Source of the DNA: Nocardia sp. CDC159
Lineage (GTDB): Bacteria; Actinomycetota; Actinomycetes; Mycobacteriales; Mycobacteriaceae
Assembly (NCBI RefSeq): GCF_023740735.1
Contig: NZ_JAMRXH010000009.1
Coordinates: 35,470-99,469, forward strand
DNA: 64,000 bases
Reading direction: 5' to 3'
How positions within the stretch are numbered: position 1 is the first letter of the stretch; every line of letters starts with the position of its first letter. Below the pieces are notes generated by a model, which saw only the letters and a program-made list of their open reading frames with translations, was not told where the DNA came from and did no database searches. The position numbers and the translations under genes are program-made. Shown in pieces: positions 8,475-18,019 of this stretch.

Positions 8475-10025
8475 ATGACGCGAATCGGAATCGACCGGGT
8501 GCTGGTCGGCACGACGCCGTTGACCGCGCGGCAGGTGGTCGCGGTGGCCCGCGAGGGCAGCGAGGTCTCCCTCGCCGATGACGCCCTGGACCGCCTGGCC
8601 GCGGTGCGCGGGCATATCGACGAACTCGCGCACAGCGCCCGCCCGGCCTACGGCATCTCGACCGGCTTCGGCGCGCTCGCACTGCGGCATATCGCCCCCG
8701 AGCGCCGCATCGATCTGCAGCGCTCGTTCATGCGCTCGCATGCGGCCGGGGCCGGGACGCCGGTGGAGCCGGAGGTGGTGCGCGCGATGATGTTGCTGCG
8801 GCTGCGCACGCTGATGAGCGGGCATACCGGCGTGCGGCCGCAGACCGCGCTCACCCTGGCCCGGCTGCTCAACAGCGGCCTGGTCCCGGTCGTGCCCGAG
8901 TACGGATCGCTGGGCTGCTCGGGCGATCTGGCGCCGCTGGCGGCGGTCGGGCTGGCGATGATGGGCGAGGGCGAGGTGTTCGGCCCCGGCGGCGCGCTGG
9001 TCGCCGCGGGGGCGGCCCTGGCGGCGGCGGGCATCGAACCGCTGGTGCTGGCCGAGAAGGAGGGGCTGGCACTGACCAACGGCACCGACGGCATGCTCGG
9101 CATGCTGCTGCTGGCGCTGGCGGATCTGCGCCAGCTGCTGGATCTGGCCGACCTCACCGCGGCCATGAGCGTGGAGGCGCTGCTGGGCACCGACCGGGTG
9201 TTCGCCGCCGACCTGCACGCCCTGCGGCCGCATCCGGGCCAGGCGGTATCGGCATCGAGAATGCTCGCGGCACTGGCCGATTCGCCGATCGTGGCCAGCC
9301 ATCGCGGGGACGACTGCCCGCGCGTACAGGACGCCTATTCGCTGCGCTGCGCCCCGCAGGTGCACGGTGCGGCCCGCGACACGCTCGACCACGCCGCGAC
9401 CGTCGCCGACCGCGAATTGGCCGCGGCCATCGACAATCCCGTGGTCCTCGCCGACGGGCGGGTGGAATCCAACGGCAATTTCCACGGCGCGCCCGTGGCC
9501 TACGTGCTCGACTTCCTGGCCATCGCCACCGCGGATGTGGCCAATATCGCCGAGCGCCGCACCGACCGGATGCTGGATGTGCACCGCTCCCATGGCCTTC
9601 CGGCCTTCCTGGCCGACGATCCGGGCGTGGACTCGGGCTACATGATCGCCCAGTACACCCAGGCGGGTGTGGTGTCGGAGCTCAAGCGGCTCGCGGTGCC
9701 CGCCTCGGTGGATTCCATCCCGTCCAGCGCCATGCAGGAGGACCATGTGTCCATGGGCTGGTCGGCGGCGCGCAAGCTGCGCCGCGCGGTGGACGGGCTG
9801 ACCACCGTGCTTGCTATCGAATTGCTCACGGCAACACGGGCTTTGGATCTGCGTGCGCCGCTGACCCCCGCGCCGGTGACCGGCGCGGTGCGGGATCTGG
9901 TGCGCACCGCGGTGGCCGGGCCCGGCCCGGACCGGCACGTGGCGGTCGAGATCGCCGCGGTCACCGAGCTGATCCGCTCCGGTGCCGTCAACGAGGTGCT
10001 CGATCGAGAGGTGAACCTGTCATGA
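8475..10025 (+). CDS. hutH: Histidine ammonia-lyase
   Basis: HutH deaminates L-histidine to urocanate, the first step of histidine breakdown. The 516-residue protein has the family blocks YGISTGFGALA, EYGSLGCSGDLAPLA, NGTDGMLGMLL, DNPVVLADGRVESNGNFHG and SSAMQEDHVSMG. The MIO cofactor triad is Cys148-Ser149-Gly150 in place of the common Ala-Ser-Gly. The ATG at 8475 follows GGAA at suitable spacing; an ATG three codons earlier is possible. It starts the hut operon and overlaps hutU by four bases (ATGA). Confidence 0.96.
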   Translation: MTRIGIDRVLVGTTPLTARQVVAVAREGSEVSLADDALDRLAAVRGHIDELAHSARPAYGISTGFGALALRHIAPERRIDLQRSFMRSHAAGAGTPVEPEVVRAMMLLRLRTLMSGHTGVRPQTALTLARLLNSGLVPVVPEYGSLGCSGDLAPLAAVGLAMMGEGEVFGPGGALVAAGAALAAAGIEPLVLAEKEGLALTNGTDGMLGMLLLALADLRQLLDLADLTAAMSVEALLGTDRVFAADLHALRPHPGQAVSASRMLAALADSPIVASHRGDDCPRVQDAYSLRCAPQVHGAARDTLDHAATVADRELAAAIDNPVVLADGRVESNGNFHGAPVAYVLDFLAIATADVANIAERRTDRMLDVHRSHGLPAFLADDPGVDSGYMIAQYTQAGVVSELKRLAVPASVDSIPSSAMQEDHVSMGWSAARKLRRAVDGLTTVLAIELLTATRALDLRAPLTPAPVTGAVRDLVRTAVAGPGPDRHVAVEIAAVTELIRSGAVNEVLDREVNLS

Positions 10026-11671
10026 CCCGAACCGTCCGTGCCGCACGGGGATCCGAGCTGACCGCTCGCAACTGGCAGAGCGAGGCCGCCCTGCGCATGC
10101 TGCACAACAACCTCGATCCCGAGGTGGCCGAACGCCCCGAGGATCTGGTCGTCTACGGCGGCCGCGGCAAGGCGGCGCGCGACTGGGCCAGCTTCGACGC
10201 GCTCACCCGCACGCTCACCGATCTGCGCGCCGATGAGACCATGCTGGTGCAGTCGGGTAAGCCGGTCGGCGTGCTGCGGACCCACGAGTGGGCGCCACGG
10301 GTGCTGATCGCCAACTCCAATCTCGTTCCGGACTGGGCGAATTGGCCGGAGTTCCGGCGCTTGGAGGCGGCGGGGCTGACCATGTACGGCCAGATGACCG
10401 CGGGCTCGTGGATCTACATCGGCACCCAGGGCATCCTGCAGGGCACCTACGAGACCTTCGCCGCGGTGGCGGCCAAGCGCTTCGGTGGCACGCTGGCCGG
10501 AACCCTCACCGTCACCGCGGGTCTGGGCGGCATGGGCGGTGCGCAGCCGCTGGCGGTCACCATGAACGACGGTGTGGCGCTGTGCATCGACTGCAGTGCC
10601 GAGCGCGCAGAGCGCCGGGTGCAGACCCGCTACCTGGACGAGATCGCCGACGATCTCGACGATGCGCTGCGCCGGGTGCTCGCGGCCAAACAGCAGCGCA
10701 AGCCGCTGTCGGTGGGCCTGATCGGCAATGCCGCCGAGGTGCTGCCGGAGCTGCTGCGCCGCGAGGTTCCGGTCGACATCGTCACCGATCAGACCTCCGC
10801 TCACGATCCGCTGGCCTATCTGCCGATCGGCGTCGCACCGGAGGAGTGGGACGACTACGCCGCCAAGAAACCCGACGAATTCACCCGCCGCGCACGGGAA
10901 TCCATGGCCACCCATGTCGAGGCGATGGTCGGCTTCCTCGATCGCGGCGCGGAGGTGTTCGACTACGGCAACTCCATTCGCGGCGAGGCGCAGCTCGGCG
11001 GATACGAGCGGGCCTTCGACTTCCCCGGCTTCGTACCCGCCTACATCCGTCCGCTGTTCTGCGAGGGAAAGGGGCCGTTCCGCTGGGCGGCGCTATCGGG
11101 CGATCCGGCCGATATCGCGGCCACCGATCGCGCCATCCTGGAGCTGTTCCCGGAGAACGAATCGCTGGCGCGCTGGATCCGGATGGCCGGGGAGCGGGTG
11201 GCGTTCCAGGGCCTGCCCGCGCGGATCTGCTGGCTGGGCTACGGCGAACGCGACCGGGCCGGGCTGCGATTCAACGAGATGGTCGCGAGCGGGGAGCTGT
11301 CGGCGCCGGTGGTGATCGGCCGCGATCATCTGGACTGCGGGTCGGTGGCCTCGCCGTATCGCGAGACCGAGGGGATGGCCGACGGTTCGGACGCCATCGC
11401 CGACTGGCCGCTGCTCAACGCGCTGGTGAATACGGCGTCGGGGGCCAGCTGGGTGTCGATTCACCACGGCGGCGGCGTGGGCATCGGGCGGTCCATCCAC
11501 GCGGGGCAGGTCACCGTGGCCGACGGCACCGAGCTGGCGGCGCAGAAGATCGAGCGGGTGCTGACCAACGATCCCGGTATGGGCGTGCTGCGCCACGTCG
11601 ACGCCGGATATACCGAGGCCGAGTCGGTCGCGCGCGAGCGCGATGTGCGAATTCCGGTGTGGGACAAGTGA
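10022..11671 (+). CDS. hutU: Urocanate hydratase
   Basis: Urocanase adds water to urocanate to give 4-imidazolone-5-propionate, using tightly bound NAD. The 549-residue length matches the family. Conserved blocks include ALRMLHNNLDPEVAERPEDLVVYGG near the start, MYGQMTAGSWIYIGTQGI, AGLGGMGGAQPLA, and the C-terminal SWVSIHHGGGVGIGRSIHAG. It overlaps hutH upstream (ATGA) and the M20 hydrolase downstream (GTGA), so three genes are read as one coupled operon. Confidence 0.97.
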   Translation: MTRTVRAARGSELTARNWQSEAALRMLHNNLDPEVAERPEDLVVYGGRGKAARDWASFDALTRTLTDLRADETMLVQSGKPVGVLRTHEWAPRVLIANSNLVPDWANWPEFRRLEAAGLTMYGQMTAGSWIYIGTQGILQGTYETFAAVAAKRFGGTLAGTLTVTAGLGGMGGAQPLAVTMNDGVALCIDCSAERAERRVQTRYLDEIADDLDDALRRVLAAKQQRKPLSVGLIGNAAEVLPELLRREVPVDIVTDQTSAHDPLAYLPIGVAPEEWDDYAAKKPDEFTRRARESMATHVEAMVGFLDRGAEVFDYGNSIRGEAQLGGYERAFDFPGFVPAYIRPLFCEGKGPFRWAALSGDPADIAATDRAILELFPENESLARWIRMAGERVAFQGLPARICWLGYGERDRAGLRFNEMVASGELSAPVVIGRDHLDCGSVASPYRETEGMADGSDAIADWPLLNALVNTASGASWVSIHHGGGVGIGRSIHAGQVTVADGTELAAQKIERVLTNDPGMGVLRHVDAGYTEAESVARERDVRIPVWDK

Positions 11672-12870
11672 GCGGCGCCAACGGGCTGCTCGCCGAGATC
11701 GCGCGGGTGGGTGCGGATCCGGCGCGCGGCGGCTATTCGCGGCACGTGTTCGCGCCGGCCGAGCTCGAGCTGCGGGAGTGGTTCGTCGCGGCCGCGCGCG
11801 AGCGCGGGCTGAGCGTGCACACCGACCGCAACGCCAATATCTGGGCGTGGCTGGGAGAACCGGGGCCGAATGCGGTGGTCACGGGCAGTCACCTGGATTC
11901 GGTGCCGGGCGGCGGGGCCTTCGATGGGCCGCTCGGGGTGGTGAGCGCCCTGGCCGCGGTGGACGAGCTACGCGCACACGGGTTTTCGCCGCGGCGGCCG
12001 CTGGCGGTGGTGGTGTTCGCGGAGGAGGAAGGCGGACGCTACGGCGTGCCCTGCCTGGGCTCGCGGTTGCTGACGGGGGCGATCTCGCCCGAACGGGTGC
12101 TGGCGCTGCGCGACGGCGCGGGCGACACCTTCGCCGATGCCGCGCAGGCGGCCGGATTCGATCCGCAGTACTTCGGGCCCGATGCCGAAACCCTGAGGTG
12201 CATCGGCACATTCGTCGAACTCCATGTGGAGCAGGGCAGGGGACTGATCCACCTGGATTCGCCGATCGCGGTCGGCAGCGCGATCATCGCGCACGGCCGC
12301 TGGCGGTTCAGCTTCTCCGGACAGGGCAACCACGCCGGGACGACACTGCTGGCCGACCGCCGCGATCCGATGCTGCCCGCGGCCGAATTGGTCGCGGCCG
12401 CACGACGACTGGCGGCGAGCGTGCCCGACGCCCGCGCGACGGTGGGGCGGATCGTGCCGACCCCGGGCGGCACGAACGTGATCGCCTCGCGCGTCGACGT
12501 CTGGCTCGACGCCCGGGTGCCGGAGCCGGGCGATGTGCACGAGCTGGTGCGCGAGATCGCCGAGCAGGCCGGGGCGGCCGCCGAGGCCGAGGGGTGCACG
12601 GTCGAGGTCCGCGAGGAATCGTTCGAGGGTACCGCGGCCTTCGATCCGGCCCTGCGCGACGAGTTGGTGCAGCTGCTCGACGACGCGCCGGTCCTGCCCA
12701 CGGGTGCGGGCCACGATGCCGCCGTGCTGGCGCCGCATGTGCCGACGGCGATGCTCTATGTGCGCAACCCATCGGGGATCAGTCACTCGCCCGAGGAATA
12801 CGCCGAGCCCGGCGATATCGACCACGGCGCAAGGGAATTGGCGCGCGTTCTGAAGAGGCTGGCGGGATGA
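11668..12870 (+). CDS. M20-family amidohydrolase (allantoate amidohydrolase-like) in the hut operon
   Basis: This 400-residue metallopeptidase-fold hydrolase is of the AllC/N-carbamoyl-amino-acid hydrolase type. Metal-site motifs are GSHLDSVPGGGAFDGPLGV, VFAEEEGGRYGVPCLGSR, ELHVEQGRGL and TGAGHDAAVLA; the dimerisation domain begins around FSGQGNHAGTT. GTG start inside the hutU stop. No HutG-type formylglutamate deformylase lies in this locus, so the likely job is to hydrolyse N-formylglutamate made by HutF. That is inference; annotation as allantoate amidohydrolase rests on similarity alone. Confidence 0.88.
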   Translation: MSGANGLLAEIARVGADPARGGYSRHVFAPAELELREWFVAAARERGLSVHTDRNANIWAWLGEPGPNAVVTGSHLDSVPGGGAFDGPLGVVSALAAVDELRAHGFSPRRPLAVVVFAEEEGGRYGVPCLGSRLLTGAISPERVLALRDGAGDTFADAAQAAGFDPQYFGPDAETLRCIGTFVELHVEQGRGLIHLDSPIAVGSAIIAHGRWRFSFSGQGNHAGTTLLADRRDPMLPAAELVAAARRLAASVPDARATVGRIVPTPGGTNVIASRVDVWLDARVPEPGDVHELVREIAEQAGAAAEAEGCTVEVREESFEGTAAFDPALRDELVQLLDDAPVLPTGAGHDAAVLAPHVPTAMLYVRNPSGISHSPEEYAEPGDIDHGARELARVLKRLAG

Positions 12871-12973
12871 GGCCGGGCCGGAGGGATGCCCGCCCCGGGC
12901 GTTCGGCAGCGGGCGCAGGTGCGGGGGCGACTCGGTGCGCCGAGGCCGTCGTTCTCGTGGGCGGGGGGTGTGG

Positions 12974-14269
12974 ATGATCACCTACTGGTGTCGTGCGGCG
13001 TGGTTGCCGGACGGGGTGGCCGAAGGGGTGCGGATCGATGTCGAAGACGGGCTCATCGGAGCCGTGGCTGTCGGCGAAAAACCCAGCGGCAACTTGCTCT
13101 CCGGAATAGTGGTGCCCGGCTTCGCCAACACCCACTCGCATGCCTTCCATCGGGCGCTGCGCGGGCGCACGACCGACGACCGGGGCAGCTTCTGGACCTG
13201 GCGGGAGCGGATGTACGCCGTGGCCCACCGGCTCGAACCGGACAGCTACTACCGGCTGGCGCGGGCGGTGTACGCGGAGATGGTGGCGGCCGGATACACC
13301 AGCGTGGCCGAGTTCCACTATCTGCACCACCCGGCCCGGGGCGGGCGCTACGACGCCCCCAATGCCTTCTCCTACGCGCTGGTGGCCGCGGCCGCCGACG
13401 CCGGGATTCGGCTCACCCTGCTCGACACCTGTTATGTGGCAGGAGGTTTCGGTAAGCCCGTGGAGGGCGTGCAGCGGCGCTTCGACGACGGCGACGCCGA
13501 GGCGTGGGCCGTGCGGTTCGAATCATTCCGGCCGGTCGGCGATCTCGTGCGGATCGGCGCGGCGATCCATTCGGTGCGCGCGGTGCCCGCCGAGCAGATC
13601 CCGACCGTGGTGCGGGCCGCGGCCGACCGTCCCCTGCACGTGCACCTGTCGGAGCAGCCGCGCGAGAACGAGGAGTGCCGTGCCGCCACCGGCCGCACCC
13701 CGACCGAATTGCTGGCCGCCGCAGGAGCTTTGACGCCGAATACGGTCGCCGTGCACGCCACCCACCTCACCGACGGCGATATCACCGCGCTGTCGGGCTG
13801 CTGGGCCTGCCTGTGCCCGAGCACCGAGGCCGATCTCGCCGACGGCATCGGCCCCGCCCGCCGTCTGGCCGATGCGGGCACGCGGCTTTGCCTGGGCAGC
13901 GACGGACAGACGATCATCGACCCCTGGTTCGAGGTCCGGGCGCTCGAGCTGCACGAACGCCTGGCCAGCGGTCACCGCGGCCGCTTCGATGTCACCGAGT
14001 TGCTGCGCGCGGGCACCGCACATGCCGCCTCCGGCTGGCCCGAGGTCGGCGCTTTGGCGCCCGGCCGGGCCGCCGATCTGGTACACGTGGGCACCGGATC
14101 CGTGCGCACGGCGGGTGCGGGCGGGCCCGGAATCCTTTACGCCGCAACGGCCGCGGACGTCGCCGATGTCATGGTGGCGGGCCGCTGGGTGGTGCGCGAC
14201 GGCGTGCATCAGACCGTCCCCGACGTGGCGCGGGAGCTCGATCGGGAGATCGGGGCACTGTGGTCGTGA
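12974..14269 (+). CDS. hutF: Formimidoylglutamate deiminase
   Basis: HutF converts N-formimino-L-glutamate to N-formyl-L-glutamate and ammonia, the five-step version of the hut pathway. The 431-residue amidohydrolase carries PGFANTHSHAFHRALRG (metal His pair), EFHYLHH, HVHLSEQPRENEEC, VAVHATHL and CLGSDGQTIIDP with the catalytic Asp. The ATG at 12974 follows a GGGGGG run. It lies 103 bp after the M20 gene and 76 bp before hutI on the same strand. Confidence 0.95.
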   Translation: MITYWCRAAWLPDGVAEGVRIDVEDGLIGAVAVGEKPSGNLLSGIVVPGFANTHSHAFHRALRGRTTDDRGSFWTWRERMYAVAHRLEPDSYYRLARAVYAEMVAAGYTSVAEFHYLHHPARGGRYDAPNAFSYALVAAAADAGIRLTLLDTCYVAGGFGKPVEGVQRRFDDGDAEAWAVRFESFRPVGDLVRIGAAIHSVRAVPAEQIPTVVRAAADRPLHVHLSEQPRENEECRAATGRTPTELLAAAGALTPNTVAVHATHLTDGDITALSGCWACLCPSTEADLADGIGPARRLADAGTRLCLGSDGQTIIDPWFEVRALELHERLASGHRGRFDVTELLRAGTAHAASGWPEVGALAPGRAADLVHVGTGSVRTAGAGGPGILYAATAADVADVMVAGRWVVRDGVHQTVPDVARELDREIGALWS

Positions 14270-14345
14270 GTCGGGATTCCCGTTTTTACCTTCGCCTGCC
14301 GCGGGTAGTACCCACTGTGCCTACAGATCGGAGCGGACGACGGCC

Positions 14346-15527
14346 ATGACCGACACCACGGTAATCACCGGCATCGGGGAACTCGTCACCAACACCGAGG
14401 AATTCGGCACTCTGCGCGACGCCGCCGTCGTGCTCGAGGGCGAGCGGGTGGCCTGGGTGGGTCCGGCCGACCGCGCCCCCGACGCCGATCAGCGGGTCGA
14501 CGCCGCCGGGCGGGCGGTGCTGCCGGGCTGGGTGGACAGCCACACCCATCTGGTCTTCGCGGGCGACCGCACCGCCGAATTCGAGGCGCGTATGGCGGGA
14601 AAGCCCTACTCTGCCGGGGGAATTCGCACCACCGTGGCGGCTACCCGGGCGGCCTCCGACGAGGTGCTGGCGCTGAATCTGCACCGGCTGCGGCAGGAGG
14701 CGCTGCGACAGGGCACCACCTGCCTGGAGACCAAGACCGGTTACGGGCTGACCGTGGCCGACGAGAAGCGCTGTGCCGCACTGGCCGCCGAGGTGGCCGA
14801 CGAGGTCACCTTCCTCGGTGCGCACGTCGTACCCGATACGGTCACCCCCGACGAGTACGTGGACCTGGTGTGCGGGCCGATGCTGGATGCCGTCGCCGAC
14901 CACGTCGGCTGGGTCGATGTGTTCTGCGAGACCGGCGCTTTCGACGCCGAGCAGTCGGCGCGGGTACTGGCGGCCGGACGCGCGCGCGGACTCGGGCTGC
15001 GGGTGCACGGCAATCAACTCGCACCCGGGCCGGGGGTGCGCCTGGCCGTCGAGCACGGTGCGGCCAGCGTGGACCACTGCACTCATTTGACCGATGCCGA
15101 TATCGAGGCGCTCGCGGCCTCGGCCACCGTCGCCACCCTGCTCCCGGCATGCGATCTGTCGACCCGCCAGCCGCTCGCCCCAGCGCGACAGCTGCTCGAC
15201 GCGGGTGCGCGGATCGCCCTGGCCACCAATGCCAATCCGGGCAGCTCCTACACCACGGCCATGGCCTACTGCGTGGCGACCGCGGTACTGCAGATGCGGC
15301 TGTCGATCGAGGAGGCGATCTGGGCGGCGACGGCCGGTGGCGCGCTGGCGCTGGGCCGCGATCTGGCGGCCGACGGGGCGGTCGGGGTGCTGCGGCCGGG
15401 TGCGCGGGCCGATGTGCACGTGCTCGACGCACCCGCGGCGGTGCATCTGGCCTATCGTCCGGGCGTGCCGCTCACCTGGGCGGTGTGGCACCGTGGCGCG
15501 CAGGTGGTGATCCCCACCGCGCCGTGA
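14346..15527 (+). CDS. hutI: Imidazolonepropionase
   Basis: HutI opens the imidazolone ring of 4-imidazolone-5-propionate to give formiminoglutamate. The 393-residue amidohydrolase has the metal motif GWVDSHTHLVFAGDR, the substrate loop EFEARMAGKPYSAGGIRTTV, ETKTGYGL, FLGAHVVP, VDVFCETGAF and ALATNANPGSS. The start is the ATG at 14346, which opens TDTTVITGIGELVTN. It is the last gene of the hut locus and ends two bases from the convergent mscL stop codon. Confidence 0.96.
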   Translation: MTDTTVITGIGELVTNTEEFGTLRDAAVVLEGERVAWVGPADRAPDADQRVDAAGRAVLPGWVDSHTHLVFAGDRTAEFEARMAGKPYSAGGIRTTVAATRAASDEVLALNLHRLRQEALRQGTTCLETKTGYGLTVADEKRCAALAAEVADEVTFLGAHVVPDTVTPDEYVDLVCGPMLDAVADHVGWVDVFCETGAFDAEQSARVLAAGRARGLGLRVHGNQLAPGPGVRLAVEHGAASVDHCTHLTDADIEALAASATVATLLPACDLSTRQPLAPARQLLDAGARIALATNANPGSSYTTAMAYCVATAVLQMRLSIEEAIWAATAGGALALGRDLAADGAVGVLRPGARADVHVLDAPAAVHLAYRPGVPLTWAVWHRGAQVVIPTAP

Positions 15528-15529
15528 GC

Positions 15530-16000
15530 TCAGTTGCGTTCGGCCGCGCCGATCTGGCGCTTGGTGTCGGGTTCCAGGCGCTGTGCGTGCCGTCCCTCGC
15601 GCGCCGCCTCGCGCGCGGCCTGGGCGGCCAGCAGATCGCGGATCTCCAGCAGCAGCTCGGTCTGGGTGGGTTCGGCCACGGTCTTCTTCTTGCCGCCGAA
15701 GCGTTTCTGCACGGTCTTCATCGGCAGGATGAGCACGAAGTACAGCACGGCGGCCACCATGATGAAGTTGACCGCGGCGGTGATGATCGCGCCGAGCGAG
15801 ATGAAGGTCGCGGGCTTGCCGGAGACGAGCTGGACGCCGAGGCCGAACTCGCCGCTGGTGCCCAGCACCGCGAGCAGGGGTTCGACGACGCCCTTGGTCA
15901 CGGAGGTGACCACCGCGGTGAACGCGGTACCCATGACGACCGCGACACTCAGGTCGATGACGTTTCCGCGCATGAGGAAGTCTTTGAACCCTTTGAGCAT
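15530..16000 (-). CDS. mscL: Large-conductance mechanosensitive channel
   Basis: MscL is a homopentameric inner-membrane valve that releases solutes on hypo-osmotic shock. This 156-residue protein has the N-terminal amphipathic helix LKGFKDFLMRGN, TM1 with VIDLSVAVVMGTAFTAVV, TM2 AAVNFIMVAAVLYFVLIL, and a charged cytoplasmic helix ELLLEIRDLLAAQ, followed by a basic tail. The ATG at 16000 gives the standard family start; an upstream in-frame start would add 15 atypical residues. Confidence 0.95.
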   Translation of the reverse strand: MLKGFKDFLMRGNVIDLSVAVVMGTAFTAVVTSVTKGVVEPLLAVLGTSGEFGLGVQLVSGKPATFISLGAIITAAVNFIMVAAVLYFVLILPMKTVQKRFGGKKKTVAEPTQTELLLEIRDLLAAQAAREAAREGRHAQRLEPDTKRQIGAAERN

Positions 16001-16066
16001 GACGAGGCAGTCTAGTGACGCCGTGTTACGCGCATCGGACAGCATGACGACAACTCGGCGCAGCTC

Positions 16067-17887
16067 TCAGTCGACGTGAAATGTGATCGTCGCCGCGATG
16101 GTGTCGGTCCGGCCGGTCAGCGTGCTCATGATCAGCGGCGCGCGCTGATTGTGCAGCAGCCGATAGCGGCGGCGTCGGGATTCGATGCGCGGCAGCAACA
16201 CGATCACCAGGGTGTCCGGTGCGGTGAGCGAATCGGCGTAGTCGGCGATCGGCTCCACCAGCCGCTCGCAGGGGCTGGGCAGGACGCGCAGTTCGAGCCC
16301 CGGATCCCAGGCCCGCCAGCGCTCGACCAGTGCGGCGGTGAGCCGCGCGTCGACGTCGACCGCGATCGGATGCACCTCATCGCCCATCCGGCGGGCGGCC
16401 TCGAGGGCGCGGCGGGTGAGCCAGCCGACTGTCGCCACGGGGACGACCACGATCGTCTTCTTTGTCGAATCCCATTGCGGCACCGGTATTTCGGTGCCCA
16501 GACCCAGATGGTCGGCCACCTCCCGGTAGTAGTGCTCGGTGCGGTCGAACAGCAGCATCAGCGCGGGGACGGCGAACAGCAGCACCCAGGTCGCCTCGGC
16601 GAATTCGGCGAGAAACACCACGATCGCGATCACGGCCGTCGCCGCCGCTCCGATCGTGCCGACCAGCACCTGCCACCGCCAGCGCGGCCCGTGTCCGTCG
16701 ACCCAGTGCCGCACCAGGCCCACCTGCGTGACGGTGAATCCCACGAATACCGCGACGGCGTAGATCGGCACCAGCAGTTCCACCCGGGCCCGCGCGCAGA
16801 TCAGCGCCAGCGCCGCGAGCGCCGCCAGCCCGGCGACCGCGTACCGGAACACCGGGCGCTCGGCCCGCAGCGCGAACAGATACGGCATCCGCCGATCGCG
16901 CGCGAGCCTGCTCAACAGCATGGGCAGCCCGGCGAATCCGGTGTTGGCGGCCAGGCCGAGCGTTCCGGCGATCACCAGACCGGCGGCGTGGAACAGGATT
17001 CCGGTGCCGCAGGCCGCGGCGACCAGCTGCGCGAGCACCGTCACCCCGTCGCGCGGCAGAATGTCAAGCGCCGCAATATCTTTCGCGATGCCCAGCAGTA
17101 GCACCGCGAGCAGCAGCCCGAGCATCAGCTCGGTGCGCTGGGCGCGGCGGGCGGCCGGGGCGCGGAAGGCGGCGGCATTGTCGGCGACCACCTCGAGTCC
17201 GGTCAGCGAGGCGCTGCCGAGGGCGAAGGCCCGCAGCGCCACCCAGGGCCCGATCACCCCGGGCAGATCGTATAGATCGGCGGGCGTGCCGATCTCGGCG
17301 ACCGGTTCGCCGCGCAGCAGCCCCACCACGACGACGGCCGCGATCACCACGACATACAGCAGCGTCGGAACCAGCAGCACCGCCGCCGATTCCGCGATAC
17401 CGAACAGATTCAGCAGGGTCAGCGCGGCCAGCGCGATGAGCGCGGTCGCCAGCGGATGGTCGGCGACGAGGGGAAAGACGCTGCCCAGCACGGCGGTTCC
17501 GGCCGCGAGACCGATCGCCACCGTCAGCACCTGATCGATGACGGCCGCGGCCGCCGCGATCAGACTGGAGCCGCGGCCGAGTTCGCGAGTCGCGATGACA
17601 TACGAGCCGCCGCCCTCGGGGAATGTCGCGATGGCGCGCCGATGCGACCACACCAGGATGATCAGCAGCGCGGTCACCGCGATCGCGACGGCCGTGGTGT
17701 AGCGCGCGGCCGAGGCCCCCACGGTGACCAGCGTCGCCAGCAGCAGCTCCGGACCGTAGGCCAGGCTGGACAGGGCATTGAGCGAGAGCGCGGCCACCCC
17801 GCCGAGCGCGGTGAACCGGTGCGCGGCGCTCTGCCTGCGGCGCTCGCGGCGATCGGGGATGAGGTCCCGCTGGGCCGCGGTGTCCAT
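16067..17887 (-). CDS. APC-superfamily permease with C-terminal cytoplasmic domain
   Basis: This 606-residue membrane protein has about 12 transmembrane segments in residues 25-430, including the APC-type block NALSSLAYGPELLLATL and the loop RRAIATFPEGGGSYVIATRELGRGSSLIAAAAAVID. The last roughly 170 residues are soluble and include a hydrophobic-strand stretch TIVVVPVATVGWLTRRALEAARRMGDEVHPIAVDV that resembles a USP-like nucleotide-binding fold. Similar proteins are usually annotated as amino-acid permeases or KUP-like potassium carriers. The substrate is uncertain. Confidence 0.85.
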   Translation of the reverse strand: MDTAAQRDLIPDRRERRRQSAAHRFTALGGVAALSLNALSSLAYGPELLLATLVTVGASAARYTTAVAIAVTALLIILVWSHRRAIATFPEGGGSYVIATRELGRGSSLIAAAAAVIDQVLTVAIGLAAGTAVLGSVFPLVADHPLATALIALAALTLLNLFGIAESAAVLLVPTLLYVVVIAAVVVVGLLRGEPVAEIGTPADLYDLPGVIGPWVALRAFALGSASLTGLEVVADNAAAFRAPAARRAQRTELMLGLLLAVLLLGIAKDIAALDILPRDGVTVLAQLVAAACGTGILFHAAGLVIAGTLGLAANTGFAGLPMLLSRLARDRRMPYLFALRAERPVFRYAVAGLAALAALALICARARVELLVPIYAVAVFVGFTVTQVGLVRHWVDGHGPRWRWQVLVGTIGAAATAVIAIVVFLAEFAEATWVLLFAVPALMLLFDRTEHYYREVADHLGLGTEIPVPQWDSTKKTIVVVPVATVGWLTRRALEAARRMGDEVHPIAVDVDARLTAALVERWRAWDPGLELRVLPSPCERLVEPIADYADSLTAPDTLVIVLLPRIESRRRRYRLLHNQRAPLIMSTLTGRTDTIAATITFHVD

Positions 17888-18019
17888 GGGCGCGCGTCCT
17901 CCCTCGACTGATGCTGAGCAGTTGCCAAACGAGCCGGTAGGGCCGTCTTCCTCAGCCTAGAGGGATTGCCACATTCTCGGGCGAGGGCGTGGCCGTGCCG
18001 CCGCGCTAGTCTCGAAATC

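Noticed and set aside
8424..9938. Long minus-strand open frame antisense to hutH continuing from the IclR gene
   Set aside because: It is His/Arg/Gly-rich shadow coding of hutH; the real IclR protein starts at 8384.
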